Positions 17,558 through 27,505 of a DNA stretch of 64,000 nucleotides are shown in pieces. The stretch comes from ZC4RG30 sp963777735 (lineage in GTDB: Bacteria > Pseudomonadota > Gammaproteobacteria > Steroidobacterales > Steroidobacteraceae). The DNA lies in the NCBI GenBank assembly GCA_963777735.1, contig CAVZRQ010000008.1:186001-250000 (forward strand), read 5' to 3'. The position numbers and the translations under genes are program-made. The notes under the pieces are model-generated. The model was given only the letters and a program-made list of their open reading frames with translations, was not told the origin of the DNA and ran no database searches. Numbering within the stretch: position 1 is the stretch's first letter; each line of letters begins with the position of its first letter.

Positions 17558-20482
17558 TCAGGAGCTCTTGCGCAGCGGGGCCGGCGCACCGCTTTCAGTC
17601 AGTACCTTCACCGCAGCGGTACCAGATGCCGGACTTTCACGCACGGCCGCACGCAGCGCGGCATCAACCAACTCGCGCTGTTCCGCGTCGTGAATCTTGG
17701 CGATGCCGGTCGCAGGCGCTGCCGCATGCTGGCGGCCGGCGTAAAGCAGCGTGTGTTTGTCTTTCTGCAGCGGGCCTTCCAGCCGGTGCCGGATCGAGTA
17801 CCAGGCACCCTGGTTCTGCGGCTCTTCCTGGCACCACACGACTTCGCGCACCTGCGGATAGCGGCGCAGCACGGCTTCATAGGCCTGTGTCGGAAACGGA
17901 TAGAGCTGCTCGATGCGGACCAGCGCCACATCGCGCTGGGCAGCCGTCCGGCGTGCTTTGAGCAGGTCGAAGTAGACCTTGCCGCTGCAGAACACCACGC
18001 GCTGCACCTTTGCCGCATCCAGATCATCTACTTCGTCGATGACCGAAGCGAACCCGCCCTTGGTGAGATCGTCGAGTGACGACACCGAGAGCTCATGACG
18101 CAGCAGGCTCTTCGGGGTCATCACGATCAGCGGTTTGCGCAGCGAGCGCAGCATCTGTCGCCGCAGCATGTGGAACATCTGCGCCGGCGTGGATGGCACC
18201 ACTACCTGCATGTTGTTCTCCGCGCACAACTGCAGGAAGCGTTCGAGACGCGCGGAGGAATGCTCCGGCCCCTGCCCTTCGTAGCCATGCGGCAGCATCA
18301 TGACGAGGCCGCAGAGACGACCCCACTTGGATTCACCGGAGCTGATGAACTGGTCGATGATGACCTGTGCGCCGTTGACGAAATCGCCGAATTGCGCTTC
18401 CCAGATGACCAGCACTTCCGGATTGGTGGTCGAATAGCCGTATTCGAATCCCAGCACGGCCTCTTCCGAGAGCACCGAATCCGTGATCCGGAACCGTGGC
18501 TGGCCAGCGCTCAGATGCTCCAGCGGCGTGTAGGTATTGCCAGTGGCCTGATCGTGCACCACCGCGTGGCGATGGAAGAATGTGCCACGCCCGGCATCCT
18601 GGCCAGTAAAGCGAATCGGGCAGCCATCTTCCAGCAACGAGGCATAGGCGAGGTTCTCGGCGCAGCCCCAGTCGAGCGGCATCTCGCCCGCCACCATCTT
18701 GCGACGATTGGCGTACACCTGCTCGACGCGAGCCTGCAACGTGAACCCTTCCGGCACGGTGGTGATGCTGGCGCCGATCTTCTTCAGGCGCTTGGCGTCG
18801 ATGGCCGTCAGTGCCGGTTCCGACCAGTCATTGCGGAGGAAGCGCGACCAGTCGACCGTGTATTGATTGCCGATCAGGCCCAGCGAAGCCGGCACCTGCG
18901 AATGGCCGGCATCCAGCCCGGCCCGATACTGTTCCAGGACTTCCGCGGCTTCACGGGCGCTGACCACCCCTTCTGCCACCAGCCGCTCGGCATATATCTG
19001 CCGGGCCGTGGGGTGTTGACGGATCTTGGCGTACATCACCGGCTGCGTCGCGGAGGGTTCATCGGCCTCGTTGTGTCCGAGTCGGCGATAGCAGACCAGG
19101 TCGATCACCACATCCTTGTGGAACTTCATGCGATAGGCCAGTGCCTGCCGCGTGACAAACACCACAGCCTCCGGATCATCCGCGTTGACGTGGAAAATCG
19201 GTGCCTCGAGCATCTTCGCCACGTCGCTGCAATACATCGTGGAACGGGTGTCGCGCGGATCGTTCGTGGTGAAGCCGACCTGGTTGTTGATGATCAGGTG
19301 GATGGTGCCGCCGGTGTAGAACGACCGCGCCTGCGACAGCTGCAGCGTTTCCATCACCACGCCCTGGCCTGCGAAGGCCGAGTCGCCATGAATCAGGATG
19401 GGCAGCACGCGCTCGCCGCTGGTGTCGCCACGACGCTCCTGCCGGGCGCGCACCGATCCTTCGACCACGGGATTCACGACTTCCAGGTGGGAAGGATTGA
19501 ACGCCAGCGCCACGTGCACATTGCCACCGGGCGTACGCAGATCGGCCGAGAAACCCTTGTGGTATTTGACGTCGCCCGAACCCTTGAGATGGGCGGTGTC
19601 GTAACGACCTTCGAATTCCGAGAACAGCTCCGAAGGAGCCTTGCCCAGCACGTTCACCAGCACATTCAGGCGACCGCGGTGCGCCATGCCGATGACGGTT
19701 TCCTCGAAACCGGACTGGCCGCCACGTTGCACCAGGTCGTTCAGCATCGGGATCAGCGCATCCCCACCTTCCAGCGAGAAGCGCTTCTGACCGACATACT
19801 TGGTGTGCAGGTATCGCTCGAGGCCTTCCGCAGCGGTGATCTGCCGGAGGATGTTGATTTTCTCTTCGGCACTGAACTTGTGCTGCATGCGGCCCAGCAG
19901 GAATTCATCCTGCAGCCACAGGCGTTCATCGGTATCCGAGACATGCGCGAATTCCGCGCCGATCGGCCCGGCATAGACGTTTTCCAGCAAAGCCAGGATT
20001 TCCCGCAGCTTCGCGCGGCGCGGCACGGCGCCCACACGACTGGCGGTGAAGAACTCGGTATCGAGGTCTGCGTCGGACAGACCCATGTGGTCGAGTTCCA
20101 TGACGCGCGGCTTGATGCGCTTCATCAGGCCGAGCGGATCGACCTTTGCGATCAGATGGCCCCGATTGGTGAATATCTGGATGAGGCGCGACACCACGGC
20201 CTGCTTCTCGCTCTGGCCTGCATCGCTCGCCGCAGCGGAAGCCATGCGGGGCAGCTGCGCGCGCTGCTCGAGTTCGCGCACGATGGGCCCATGCGCGGTG
20301 TCGGTCCGCGCCGCACCCAGTCCGGCGAAGAATTTCTGCCAATCGGCGGGAACGGTTTCTCCCGCCAGGTATCTCTCGTAGAGATCCTCTACGTAGGTAG
20401 AGTTTCCGCCCCAGAGTGAAGTGGTGGCATTCTGTCGTGCAAGGCCACCGGTCGCGCCGCTCAAGCCGTTGTTCTGGCTCAT
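17558..20482 (-). CDS. sucA: 2-oxoglutarate dehydrogenase E1 component
   Basis: SucA is the thiamine-diphosphate decarboxylase of the 2-oxoglutarate dehydrogenase complex. The 974-residue protein has the N-terminal YLAGETVPADWQKFF region and VIGMAHRGRLNVLVNVLGK. Further on come ILIHGDSAFAGQGVVMETLQ, FTTNDPRDTRSTMYCSDVAK, and the C-terminal LVMMLPHGYEGQGPEHSSAR and MTPKSLLRH. It heads a sucA-sucB-lpdA operon on the minus strand, with the DUF5658-like gene 20 bases upstream. Confidence 0.97.
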   Translation of the reverse strand: MSQNNGLSGATGGLARQNATTSLWGGNSTYVEDLYERYLAGETVPADWQKFFAGLGAARTDTAHGPIVRELEQRAQLPRMASAAASDAGQSEKQAVVSRLIQIFTNRGHLIAKVDPLGLMKRIKPRVMELDHMGLSDADLDTEFFTASRVGAVPRRAKLREILALLENVYAGPIGAEFAHVSDTDERLWLQDEFLLGRMQHKFSAEEKINILRQITAAEGLERYLHTKYVGQKRFSLEGGDALIPMLNDLVQRGGQSGFEETVIGMAHRGRLNVLVNVLGKAPSELFSEFEGRYDTAHLKGSGDVKYHKGFSADLRTPGGNVHVALAFNPSHLEVVNPVVEGSVRARQERRGDTSGERVLPILIHGDSAFAGQGVVMETLQLSQARSFYTGGTIHLIINNQVGFTTNDPRDTRSTMYCSDVAKMLEAPIFHVNADDPEAVVFVTRQALAYRMKFHKDVVIDLVCYRRLGHNEADEPSATQPVMYAKIRQHPTARQIYAERLVAEGVVSAREAAEVLEQYRAGLDAGHSQVPASLGLIGNQYTVDWSRFLRNDWSEPALTAIDAKRLKKIGASITTVPEGFTLQARVEQVYANRRKMVAGEMPLDWGCAENLAYASLLEDGCPIRFTGQDAGRGTFFHRHAVVHDQATGNTYTPLEHLSAGQPRFRITDSVLSEEAVLGFEYGYSTTNPEVLVIWEAQFGDFVNGAQVIIDQFISSGESKWGRLCGLVMMLPHGYEGQGPEHSSARLERFLQLCAENNMQVVVPSTPAQMFHMLRRQMLRSLRKPLIVMTPKSLLRHELSVSSLDDLTKGGFASVIDEVDDLDAAKVQRVVFCSGKVYFDLLKARRTAAQRDVALVRIEQLYPFPTQAYEAVLRRYPQVREVVWCQEEPQNQGAWYSIRHRLEGPLQKDKHTLLYAGRQHAAAPATGIAKIHDAEQRELVDAALRAAVRESPASGTAAVKVLTESGAPAPLRKSS

Positions 20483-20502
20483 GGATATTTGCGTGAATTA
20501 AC

Positions 20503-20925
20503 TTAAGTTGCCAATTGTAAAGGAACGGGTAGCCAATAAGAAATGAAGTCCGTCCCATAGTGATGGAGCAGATGCAGTTCATAGGTGACCAGGACGATGT
20601 ACCCGGCCGCGACCAGATACAGAATCCAGCCGACCGGTATCACGCCAAACAGGCGGACGCGCGCCATGGCCGTCAGCACCAGCACGCCGAATGCGGTCAA
20701 CCCCACCTTCCAGTACGCAAATGCCGGGCCGCCACCGTTGATCAGAGGCTCCATCAGCGGATTGGCCTCTTCCGCACCATGGCGCATCAGTGTCAGCGTC
20801 AGGAACGCATCGGCTGCGGACAACAGCAGGATGAGCACCGCTGCACCCAACCAGTGCGCCGCATGCCAGTCACGGCCGGCGGCATGCATATCGGTCACCC
20901 GCCGGCCCTGCCGCCTGCGACGCAT
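20503..20925 (-). CDS. DUF5658-like small membrane protein
   Basis: A protein of up to 140 residues with about four hydrophobic segments: ALILLLSAADAFLTLTLM, FAYWKVGLTAFGVLVLTAMA, VIPVGWILYLVAAGYIVLV and a C-terminal weaker stretch. The EEANPLMEPLI motif after the first helix is the mark of the DUF5658 family. Function is unknown. An internal ATG at 20889 is an alternative start. It lies 20 bases ahead of sucA on the same strand and could share its transcript. Confidence 0.65.
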   Translation of the reverse strand: MRRRRQGRRVTDMHAAGRDWHAAHWLGAAVLILLLSAADAFLTLTLMRHGAEEANPLMEPLINGGGPAFAYWKVGLTAFGVLVLTAMARVRLFGVIPVGWILYLVAAGYIVLVTYELHLLHHYGTDFISYWLPVPLQLAT

Positions 20926-21191
20926 CCAGTGCCCTGCCAGGAGGCCGTGCAGCGGGCGTTCACGCCGATCCCGGCTGCCGCGCCGATCGGACGGGTCTGA
21001 ATGTGAAATGGTGGGACCGCAATACCGGATATGGGGGTGCCCATTCTAGATTCCCGCGGCTGGACACAGGGTTTTGGGTAGGTGATGGGGATCACAATCC
21101 CCGCGTGTTAGCTGATACCCGAGGCGTATGAAGGCGCTCTGCTAAACTGCGCGCCCTGTTATAAGCCCCCGCCCTTCCTGACATCCAATCA

Positions 21192-22106
21192 ATGAGCACG
21201 ACGCCCGCCCATCTGACCCATCTGCAGCGCCTCGAGGCGGAAGCCATCCACATCATGCGGGAGGTGGTGGCGGAGTGTGAAAAGCCCGTCATGCTGTACT
21301 CCATTGGCAAGGACAGCTCGGTGATGCTGCACCTGGCCATGAAGGCCTTCTTTCCGGCGCGCCCGCCATTTCCATTCCTGCACGTGGACACCACGTGGAA
21401 ATTCCGCGAAATGATCAGTTTTCGCGACGAGACCGCGAAGCGCCTGGGTCTGGACCTGCTGGTGCACATCAATCAGGAGGGCGTGGAGCGCGGCATCGGC
21501 CCTTTCTCGCATGGCTCGGCCGTGCACACCGATGTCATGAAGACCCAGGGCCTCAAGCAGGCGCTCGACAAGTACGGTTTTGACGCGGCCTTCGGAGGCG
21601 CACGGCGTGATGAAGAGAAATCGCGCGCGAAAGAGCGCATTTTCTCGTTCCGCTCCGCCCAGCACCGATGGGATCCGAAGCGCCAGCGCCCGGAGCTGTG
21701 GAAGCTCTACAACGCACGCAAGCACAAGGGCGAGAGCCTGCGCGTGTTTCCCTTGTCGAACTGGACCGAGCTCGACATCTGGCAGTACATCTACCAGCAG
21801 CAGATTCCGATCGTGCCGCTGTATTTCGCGGCGAAACGCCCGGTGGTGAATCGTGACGGCGCGCTGATCATGGTGGACGACGAACGCATGCCACTGAACC
21901 CGGGCGAGAAACCCGAGATGAAGAGCGTGCGCTTCCGCACGCTGGGCTGCTATCCGCTGACCGGCGCGGTGGAAAGCACGGCCGACACCCTGCCGGAAGT
22001 CATCCAGGAAATGCTGCTGACCACGAGTTCCGAACGTCAGGGTCGCGTCATCGACCACGACTCCTCCGGCTCGATGGAGAAGAAGAAGCAGGAAGGGTAT
22101 TTCTGA
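21192..22106 (+). CDS. cysD: Sulfate adenylyltransferase subunit 2
   Basis: CysD adenylates sulfate to APS together with CysN. The 304-residue PP-loop protein shows MLYSIGKDSSVMLHLAMKAF, FLHVDTTWKFREM, FGGARRDEEKSRAKER, the NWTELDIWQYI segment and RFRTLGCYPLTGAVES. The 266-base region upstream has a TTATAA box shortly before the start but no operator I can name. Its last base overlaps the first base of cysNC. Confidence 0.97.
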   Translation: MSTTPAHLTHLQRLEAEAIHIMREVVAECEKPVMLYSIGKDSSVMLHLAMKAFFPARPPFPFLHVDTTWKFREMISFRDETAKRLGLDLLVHINQEGVERGIGPFSHGSAVHTDVMKTQGLKQALDKYGFDAAFGGARRDEEKSRAKERIFSFRSAQHRWDPKRQRPELWKLYNARKHKGESLRVFPLSNWTELDIWQYIYQQQIPIVPLYFAAKRPVVNRDGALIMVDDERMPLNPGEKPEMKSVRFRTLGCYPLTGAVESTADTLPEVIQEMLLTTSSERQGRVIDHDSSGSMEKKKQEGYF

Positions 22107-24037
22107 TGGCGCACGCAATCGATCTGGCGGGCCAGGACATCCTGACCTACCTCAAGACCCACGAGCACAAGGACCTGCTGCGGTTCATCACCTGCGGCAG
22201 CGTCGACGACGGCAAGAGCACGCTGATCGGCCGCCTGCTGTACGAATCGAAACTGGTCTACGAGGACCAGCTGGCCGCGCTCGCAGCGGATTCGAAGAAG
22301 GTCGGCACGCAGGGCGATGACCTGGATCTGGCACTGCTGGTCGATGGCCTGGCCGCCGAGCGCGAACAGGGCATCACCATCGATGTGGCCTATCGCTTCT
22401 TCTCGACCGAAAAGCGCAAGTTCATCGTTGCCGACACACCCGGCCACGAGCAGTACACGCGCAACATGGTCACCGGTGCCTCCACGGCAGACCTTGCCAT
22501 CATCCTGATCGATGCGCGCAAGGGCGTGCTGACGCAGACCCGCCGACACAGCTACATCGTGTCGCTGCTCGGTATTCGCCATGTGGTGCTGGCTGTCAAC
22601 AAGATGGATGCGGTCGGTTATGACCAGACCACCTATGACGCCATCGTCGCCGACTACCTGGCTTTCGCGCAGCAGGTGGGGCTTGCCAGCGTCACCTGCA
22701 TTCCGATGTCCGCCCTCAAGGGCGAGAACATCACCACCGCCAGCGAGAAATTGCCTTGGTATCGCGGCCCGGCGCTCATGGAGCACCTGGAGAGCGTGAC
22801 CGTGGAAGATCGCGTGCTGCACGCGCCTTTCCGTCTGCCCGTGCAATGGGTCAACCGTCCGAACATGGATTTCCGCGGATTCGCCGGACAGATTGCCAGC
22901 GGCAGGATTGCCGTGGGCGACCGAGTGCGCACCCTGCCCTCGGGCAAGGAAGCGAAGGTCGCGCGCATCGTGACCTATGACGGCGATCTGCCGGAAGCAC
23001 AGGCCGGACAGTCCATCACGTTGACGCTGGACCGTGAAATCGATGTGTCGCGGGGCGACCTGCTGACCACGGCTTCGGAGCCGGCCGGTGTGGCAGACCA
23101 GTTCCTGACGACGCTGATCTGGATGCACGAGCAGCCGATGATGCCCGGCCGCCAGTACCTGCTGAAGACCGGCACGCGCACCGTCAATGCCACGATTGCC
23201 ACGCCCAAATATCGCGTCAACGTGAACACGCTGGAGCAGCAGCCCGCGCAGCAACTGGAGCTCAACGAGATCGGCGTGTGCAATGTCACACTCGACAGCG
23301 CGGTGGCGTTCGATCCGTACACGGAGAATCGCGAGACCGGCGCCTTCATCCTGATCGACAAGCTCAGCTACGACACTGTCGGCGCCGGCCTGCTGCAATC
23401 GGCCACCCGTCGCGCCGAGAACATCCACTGGCAGGCGCTGGATGTGAACAAGTCCGCGCGTTCGCAGCTCAAGGGCCAGCGCGCCTGCGCGCTGTGGTTC
23501 ACCGGCCTTTCGGGTGCTGGCAAATCAACCATTGCCAATCTGGTCGAGAAGCGGCTGCACGCGCTGGGTCGCCATACCTACCTGCTGGATGGCGACAATG
23601 TGCGCCATGGCCTGAATCGCGACCTGGGATTCACCGATGCGGACCGCGTCGAGAACATCCGCCGTGTCGCGGAAGTCTCGAAGCTGATGGTCGATGCTGG
23701 TCTCATCGTGCTGGTGTCGTTCATTTCGCCCTTCCGTTCCGAGCGCCGCATGGCGCGCGAGAAACTTGAAGCGGGCGAGTTCATCGAGATCTACATCGAG
23801 ACCTCACTCGCCGAAGCCGAAAAGCGCGACCCCAAGGGCCTGTACAAGAAGGCCCGCAGCGGTGAGCTGAAGAATTTCACCGGCATCGACTCGCCCTATG
23901 AAGTGCCCGAGCAGGCCGAGATCACGATCGCCACGGGCGACATGACGGCAGAGGAAGCTGCCGAGCGCATCATCAGTGAACTGGACAAGTCCGGCGTGAT
24001 TGCCTATGCCTACAACAATCCTCTCGCTGGCCTCTGA
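22106..24037 (+). CDS. cysNC: Bifunctional sulfate adenylyltransferase subunit 1 / adenylylsulfate kinase
   Basis: A fusion that drives APS formation by GTP hydrolysis and then phosphorylates APS to PAPS. The GTPase part (about 1-430) has SVDDGKSTLIGRLLYE, VADTPGHEQYTRNM and AVNKMDAVG. The kinase part (about 455-643) has GLSGAGKSTIANLVEKRLH, LDGDNVRHGLNRDLGFTDAD and FISPFRSERRMAREK. At 643 residues it is a complete CysN-CysC fusion. Its 3' end overlaps cysQ by about 32 bases. Confidence 0.97.
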   Translation: MAHAIDLAGQDILTYLKTHEHKDLLRFITCGSVDDGKSTLIGRLLYESKLVYEDQLAALAADSKKVGTQGDDLDLALLVDGLAAEREQGITIDVAYRFFSTEKRKFIVADTPGHEQYTRNMVTGASTADLAIILIDARKGVLTQTRRHSYIVSLLGIRHVVLAVNKMDAVGYDQTTYDAIVADYLAFAQQVGLASVTCIPMSALKGENITTASEKLPWYRGPALMEHLESVTVEDRVLHAPFRLPVQWVNRPNMDFRGFAGQIASGRIAVGDRVRTLPSGKEAKVARIVTYDGDLPEAQAGQSITLTLDREIDVSRGDLLTTASEPAGVADQFLTTLIWMHEQPMMPGRQYLLKTGTRTVNATIATPKYRVNVNTLEQQPAQQLELNEIGVCNVTLDSAVAFDPYTENRETGAFILIDKLSYDTVGAGLLQSATRRAENIHWQALDVNKSARSQLKGQRACALWFTGLSGAGKSTIANLVEKRLHALGRHTYLLDGDNVRHGLNRDLGFTDADRVENIRRVAEVSKLMVDAGLIVLVSFISPFRSERRMAREKLEAGEFIEIYIETSLAEAEKRDPKGLYKKARSGELKNFTGIDSPYEVPEQAEITIATGDMTAEEAAERIISELDKSGVIAYAYNNPLAGL

Positions 24038-24821
24038 GCTGCGCGATGCGGTGGTCGAAATCGCGCGCCGCGCCGGGCGCGAGATTCTCGATGTGTACGG
24101 CACGGATTTCGAGGCCAGGGCCAAAGCCGATGCCTCACCGCTGACGGAGGCCGACCTGCGCGCCCACCGGTTGATTTGCCAGGAACTCGCGCGCCTGTCT
24201 CCACAGCTGCCCGTGCTTTCGGAAGAAGCGGCCGACATTCCCTATGCCGAGCGCAGCCGCTGGAACCGGTACTGGCTGGTGGACCCGCTGGACGGAACCA
24301 AGGAGTTCGTGTCGCGCAACGGTGAGTTCACTGTGAACATCGCGCTGATCGAGGGCCATCGCCCGATCATGGGTGTGGTGCATATTCCGGTCACCGACAC
24401 CACCTACGCCGGTATTCCGGGCGTCGGTGCCTGGCGTGGCGCACACGACCGCCCGCCCGCACCGATCGCCGTACGTCGTTTCTCCCGACCTCCCCTCCGC
24501 GTGGTGGGCAGTCGCTCGCATGGCAATGCTGCGCTGGAAACGGCGCTCGCCTCGCTGGGACCCTATGAGCTGAAGCCCGCAGGCAGCTCGATCAAGCTTT
24601 GCCTCGTGGCCGACGGATCGGCAGATCTGTATGCCCGCCTCGGTCCGACTTCAGAATGGGATATCGCCGCCGGCCAGGCGGTAGTGGAAGCCGCTGGCGG
24701 GCAGGTAGTGCGCATCGCAGACGGCCAGGCACTGCAATACAACACCCGTGCCGAGTTGCTGAATCCGGATTTTCTCGCCTTTGGCGACCCGGCCAGTTAT
24801 CGCAACTGGCCGCGGCCGTAA
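24006..24821 (+). CDS. cysQ: 3'(2'),5'-bisphosphate nucleotidase CysQ
   Basis: CysQ recycles PAP produced by PAPS reduction and keeps the sulfate pathway from poisoning itself. The inositol-monophosphatase fold shows LSEEAADIPYAER, the metal-binding DPLDGTKEFVSRNGEFTVNI and the C-terminal PTSEWDIAAGQAVVEAAGG. I use the ATG at 24006; a TTG at 24000 is possible. Overlap with cysNC implies a cysD-cysNC-cysQ operon. Confidence 0.95.
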   Translation: MPTTILSLASELRDAVVEIARRAGREILDVYGTDFEARAKADASPLTEADLRAHRLICQELARLSPQLPVLSEEAADIPYAERSRWNRYWLVDPLDGTKEFVSRNGEFTVNIALIEGHRPIMGVVHIPVTDTTYAGIPGVGAWRGAHDRPPAPIAVRRFSRPPLRVVGSRSHGNAALETALASLGPYELKPAGSSIKLCLVADGSADLYARLGPTSEWDIAAGQAVVEAAGGQVVRIADGQALQYNTRAELLNPDFLAFGDPASYRNWPRP

Positions 24822-24824
24822 GGC

Positions 24825-26417
24825 TTACTGCGCCACGCGCGCTGAGTCGACGCGCACACGCACCAGGCGCACCTGCTCGGCAGTCAGCGCGCCCAGACCT
24901 GGATCGATACTGACGCGCTGTCCAGCAGCCAGCGGCCCGCGAATGGTCACGGCACGCCCCTGGCTTGCAACCTGCCCTGCCGCATTCAGCATCACGGGAG
25001 TCACCACGATGGAGCCAAGAGCCATCGGTGCGCGACTCTGCACCACCAGCACCGGCTTGCCATCGGTTCCCAGTTGCACGGCGCCCGCCACATAGTTCGC
25101 GGGGTTGCGCGGGAGGTCGATCAGCACGGCTTCACGCGCAGCTTCCTCACCCACGCTGCTCTTTGAGGTGGCTGCATTCTGGTAGAGCTTCAGGGCTCCG
25201 TCGGCATCGCCGCGGTCGCGTGCCATGTTGCCGAGGTACAGCGCGGCCGGCGCGGTAGGCAGCAGATCCATGCTGCGCTTCAACCATTGCTCGGCTTGCT
25301 GCTTGTTGCCCAGGCGGTACTGCGCAACGCCCGCGCCCAGCCAGGAGCCGAAATATCCGGGGTTGAGGTCCATGGCGCGCTGGTAGTACTGCAGGGATTC
25401 CTGGTTGCGTTTCTCGTTGAGTGCGATATCGCCCTGCAACTGATGGAACTGCCCTTCGCGCGGCACCAGACGCACCGCTTCCGCGGCGAGTGACTTCGCG
25501 GTGGCCACGTCTTTCTTCTGCATGGCCGCAAGTGCCTGATCGTATTTGTCGTAGCCGGGTTTCAGCTGCTTCAGAGGGGCGATGCGCGCTGTGTAGCGCT
25601 CCACACCCAGATCACCACCGGATCCAAGCGTTGCTGCGGTTTCGCGGTTCTTCGCCACCCGCTCGGCCGAAGGCGGATGCGAGGCGAACAGCCCGTCGAG
25701 CCAGCTCTGCTTGCGGCCTTCCGACAGTCGCAGGAAAGTCTCCTGCAAGGTGATCGCCGCGCGAGGATCATAGCCCGCGGCCTTCATCAGGCGCGTGCCA
25801 TACAGATCGCTCTGCAGCTCGGCCTCTCGGCCATAACGCGTGGTGATGAGCTGCGCGCCGACATTCGAGCCCAGCAGCACCAGGCTGCCGACCTGGTCGT
25901 CGACTCCGCCGATCGCCATGCCGAGCTGGGAGAGCATCAGTCCACCCTGCAACAGGGTGCCGCGCTCCTGCGATTGCGCGCCATGCCGCGCGGCGGCATG
26001 CACGATTTCATGACCGAGCACCGCAGCGAGTTCCGCTTCATTGTTGAGCTCTGTGAGGAGGCCGCGGTTAATCGCGATCTTGCCGCCCGGCAAGGCCCAG
26101 GCATTTGGCACGGAGCTGTTCAGCACCTTGAATTCATACGGCAGTTTCCGGTCGGACACCGTGATCTGATCCGACACGGCAGCCAGCTTCTGGCCCACCT
26201 CATTCACGTAGGTGGTGAGCTCCGGCAGAACGGCGTAGTCGCCGCCTTCGCTTTGCCGCATGGGGGCGTAGTTCTGCTGCCCCATCTGGATTTCCTGGCC
26301 CTCGGAGACGAACTGCAGTTCGCGCTTGCCGGTGACGGGATTGGTACCGCAGCTGGCCAGCAGCGAAATTGCAGCCATAGCCGCATACAGGCGATAGGTG
26401 CGGGATCTCATCTGCAT
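24825..26417 (-). CDS. M48-family metalloprotease lipoprotein with TPR repeats (BepA-like)
   Basis: The 530-residue protein starts with a lipoprotein signal ending LLASCGTNP. The M48 protease domain carries the zinc motif LGHEIVHAAARHGA, with the third ligand Glu in YGREAELQSDLYG, so it should be active. TPR-like repeats follow (about 285-420, e.g. HQLQGDIALNEKRNQESLQY) and then a C-terminal beta-rich region. Similar architecture is seen in BepA, the periplasmic protease that handles outer-membrane protein assembly; the orthology is likely but not proven. It is convergent with cysQ. Confidence 0.85.
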   Translation of the reverse strand: MQMRSRTYRLYAAMAAISLLASCGTNPVTGKRELQFVSEGQEIQMGQQNYAPMRQSEGGDYAVLPELTTYVNEVGQKLAAVSDQITVSDRKLPYEFKVLNSSVPNAWALPGGKIAINRGLLTELNNEAELAAVLGHEIVHAAARHGAQSQERGTLLQGGLMLSQLGMAIGGVDDQVGSLVLLGSNVGAQLITTRYGREAELQSDLYGTRLMKAAGYDPRAAITLQETFLRLSEGRKQSWLDGLFASHPPSAERVAKNRETAATLGSGGDLGVERYTARIAPLKQLKPGYDKYDQALAAMQKKDVATAKSLAAEAVRLVPREGQFHQLQGDIALNEKRNQESLQYYQRAMDLNPGYFGSWLGAGVAQYRLGNKQQAEQWLKRSMDLLPTAPAALYLGNMARDRGDADGALKLYQNAATSKSSVGEEAAREAVLIDLPRNPANYVAGAVQLGTDGKPVLVVQSRAPMALGSIVVTPVMLNAAGQVASQGRAVTIRGPLAAGQRVSIDPGLGALTAEQVRLVRVRVDSARVAQ

Positions 26418-26746
26418 GTTCGCGTCCTTCTGAAAACGGGTGCTCTGGCACCGCGTGCCACCTTGCAGGCGGATGTTACGCCTCCCGGTTTGAAAGGCTC
26501 CATCAGAGGCGTCCTACGCAGCAAAAAGGCATTCGGCGGTCTGTGGTGCTCCCGGGCAGGGCTTGGCAATTATAGGCAGGCTGTGCCGCTGAGATAGAAG
26601 CCTCCTGACCACGAACAAGAGTAGCCATGGAGCGGAACAGACCCAGGCGCCAGGAGAGCATTGAGGGCTGAACGTCCTGTTTGACTACCAGATGATTCGT
26701 ACAGGAAGATGATTCCGTCCACTCAAGGACACAAAAGGAGTTTGAC
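26418..26746. other. Intergenic region, 329 bases, no gene seen
   Basis: This stretch separates the divergent M48 protease gene and the small secreted protein gene. It is visibly less GC-rich than its flanks. No open frame with a ribosome site, tRNA or strong hairpin is evident. A TTGACT box near 26680 may belong to a promoter for the gene at 26747, but a matching -10 box is not convincing. Confidence 0.4.
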
Positions 26747-27013
26747 ATGAAGATTCATGCCAGCCTTGCTGCACTGCTCGCCGTTGCCGCCATCGCCCCC
26801 GGCGCCACGTTGGCCACCGAGTCCTTCAACCCGCAGAGCACTGCTGTCAGCCCGAAGACTCCAGCCGTGCGGTGCGAAGCGGTCACGGGCACCCAGATAC
26901 GGCGTGCAAAAGTCGAGGATTGCGGGAAGTCCGTCCGCGCCTACACCAGAATCACCCGGGAAGAGATGGAGCGCGGTACCACCGCATACAGGCTGGGCGA
27001 CACATTCAGATAG
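26747..27013 (+). CDS. Small secreted protein of unknown function
   Basis: An 88-residue protein with a strong ribosome site (AAAAGGAG) ahead of the ATG and a clear Sec signal, MKIHASLAALLAVAAIAPGA. The mature part is short and charged, with two cysteines (VRCEAVTG and VEDCGKS) that could form a disulfide. I recognise no family. It ends 5 bases before the convergent tRNA-Arg. Confidence 0.6.
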   Translation: MKIHASLAALLAVAAIAPGATLATESFNPQSTAVSPKTPAVRCEAVTGTQIRRAKVEDCGKSVRAYTRITREEMERGTTAYRLGDTFR

Positions 27014-27018
27014 CGATC

Positions 27019-27094
27019 TGGTGCCCCGGGCAGGAGTTGAACCTGCGACCCCTCGCTTAGGAGGCGAGTGCTCTATCCACTGAGCTACCGGGGC
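27019..27094 (-). tRNA. tRNA-Arg (anticodon CCU)
   Basis: The minus strand forms a 76-nt cloverleaf: acceptor GCCCCGG pairing with CCGGGGC, D arm TAGCTCAGTGGATAGAGC, anticodon stem CTCGC/GCGAG with loop CTCCTAA, T arm GGTTCAACTCC, and an encoded CCA. Anticodon CCU reads AGG. Confidence 0.94.
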
Positions 27095-27121
27095 GGGTGG
27101 TGTGCAATGATACCCGGACTC

Positions 27122-27505
27122 ATGAACCTTCTGAGCATTGCGCTGGTATTCGGGGGCGCGGGCGCCGGTGGCGTGACCCGCTATCTGCTCAACCTCGGGT
27201 TGAATCCACTGTTCGCCGATGTGCCGCTGGGCACGCTGGCGGCAAACGTGCTGGGTTGCGGCGCCGCCGGTGCGGCAGTGGCTTTCCTGGATGATCAGCT
27301 GGCACTGGGCCCTACCCTGCGCCCGCTGCTGATCGTGGGATTCCTCGGTGGCCTGACGACTTTCTCCACTTTTGCGCTGGAGGTCGTTCAGTCGCTGGAG
27401 AGCCAGCGACTGTGGCTCGCCGCCGGCATTGTGGTGGTGCATGTCGGCGCGTCGATCGCCGCAGCCATCGTCGGGCTGGTCAGCGTGCGCACGCTACTTG
27501 GCTGA
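27122..27505 (+). CDS. crcB: Fluoride-specific ion channel CrcB/Fluc
   Basis: A small four-helix membrane protein that exports fluoride as a dual-topology dimer. Visible marks are GGAGAGGVTRYLLN near the start, LGTLAANVLGCGAAG and the hallmark GFLGGLTTFSTFALE. The ATG at 27122 (MNLLSIALVFGG) gives the usual 127-residue form; an in-frame ATG at 27107 is possible. No fluoride riboswitch is visible upstream, where tRNA-Arg lies instead. The 3' end overlaps the convergent YVTN gene by 12 bases. Confidence 0.9.
   Translation: MNLLSIALVFGGAGAGGVTRYLLNLGLNPLFADVPLGTLAANVLGCGAAGAAVAFLDDQLALGPTLRPLLIVGFLGGLTTFSTFALEVVQSLESQRLWLAAGIVVVHVGASIAAAIVGLVSVRTLLG

Noticed and set aside
18095..20419. 774-codon open frame antisense to sucA
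   Set aside because: It mirrors the codon pattern of sucA, has no ribosome site and its protein resembles no family; sucA is unmistakable on the other strand.
22037..23428. 463-codon open frame antisense to cysNC
   Set aside because: A shadow of a certain gene with no recognisable product.
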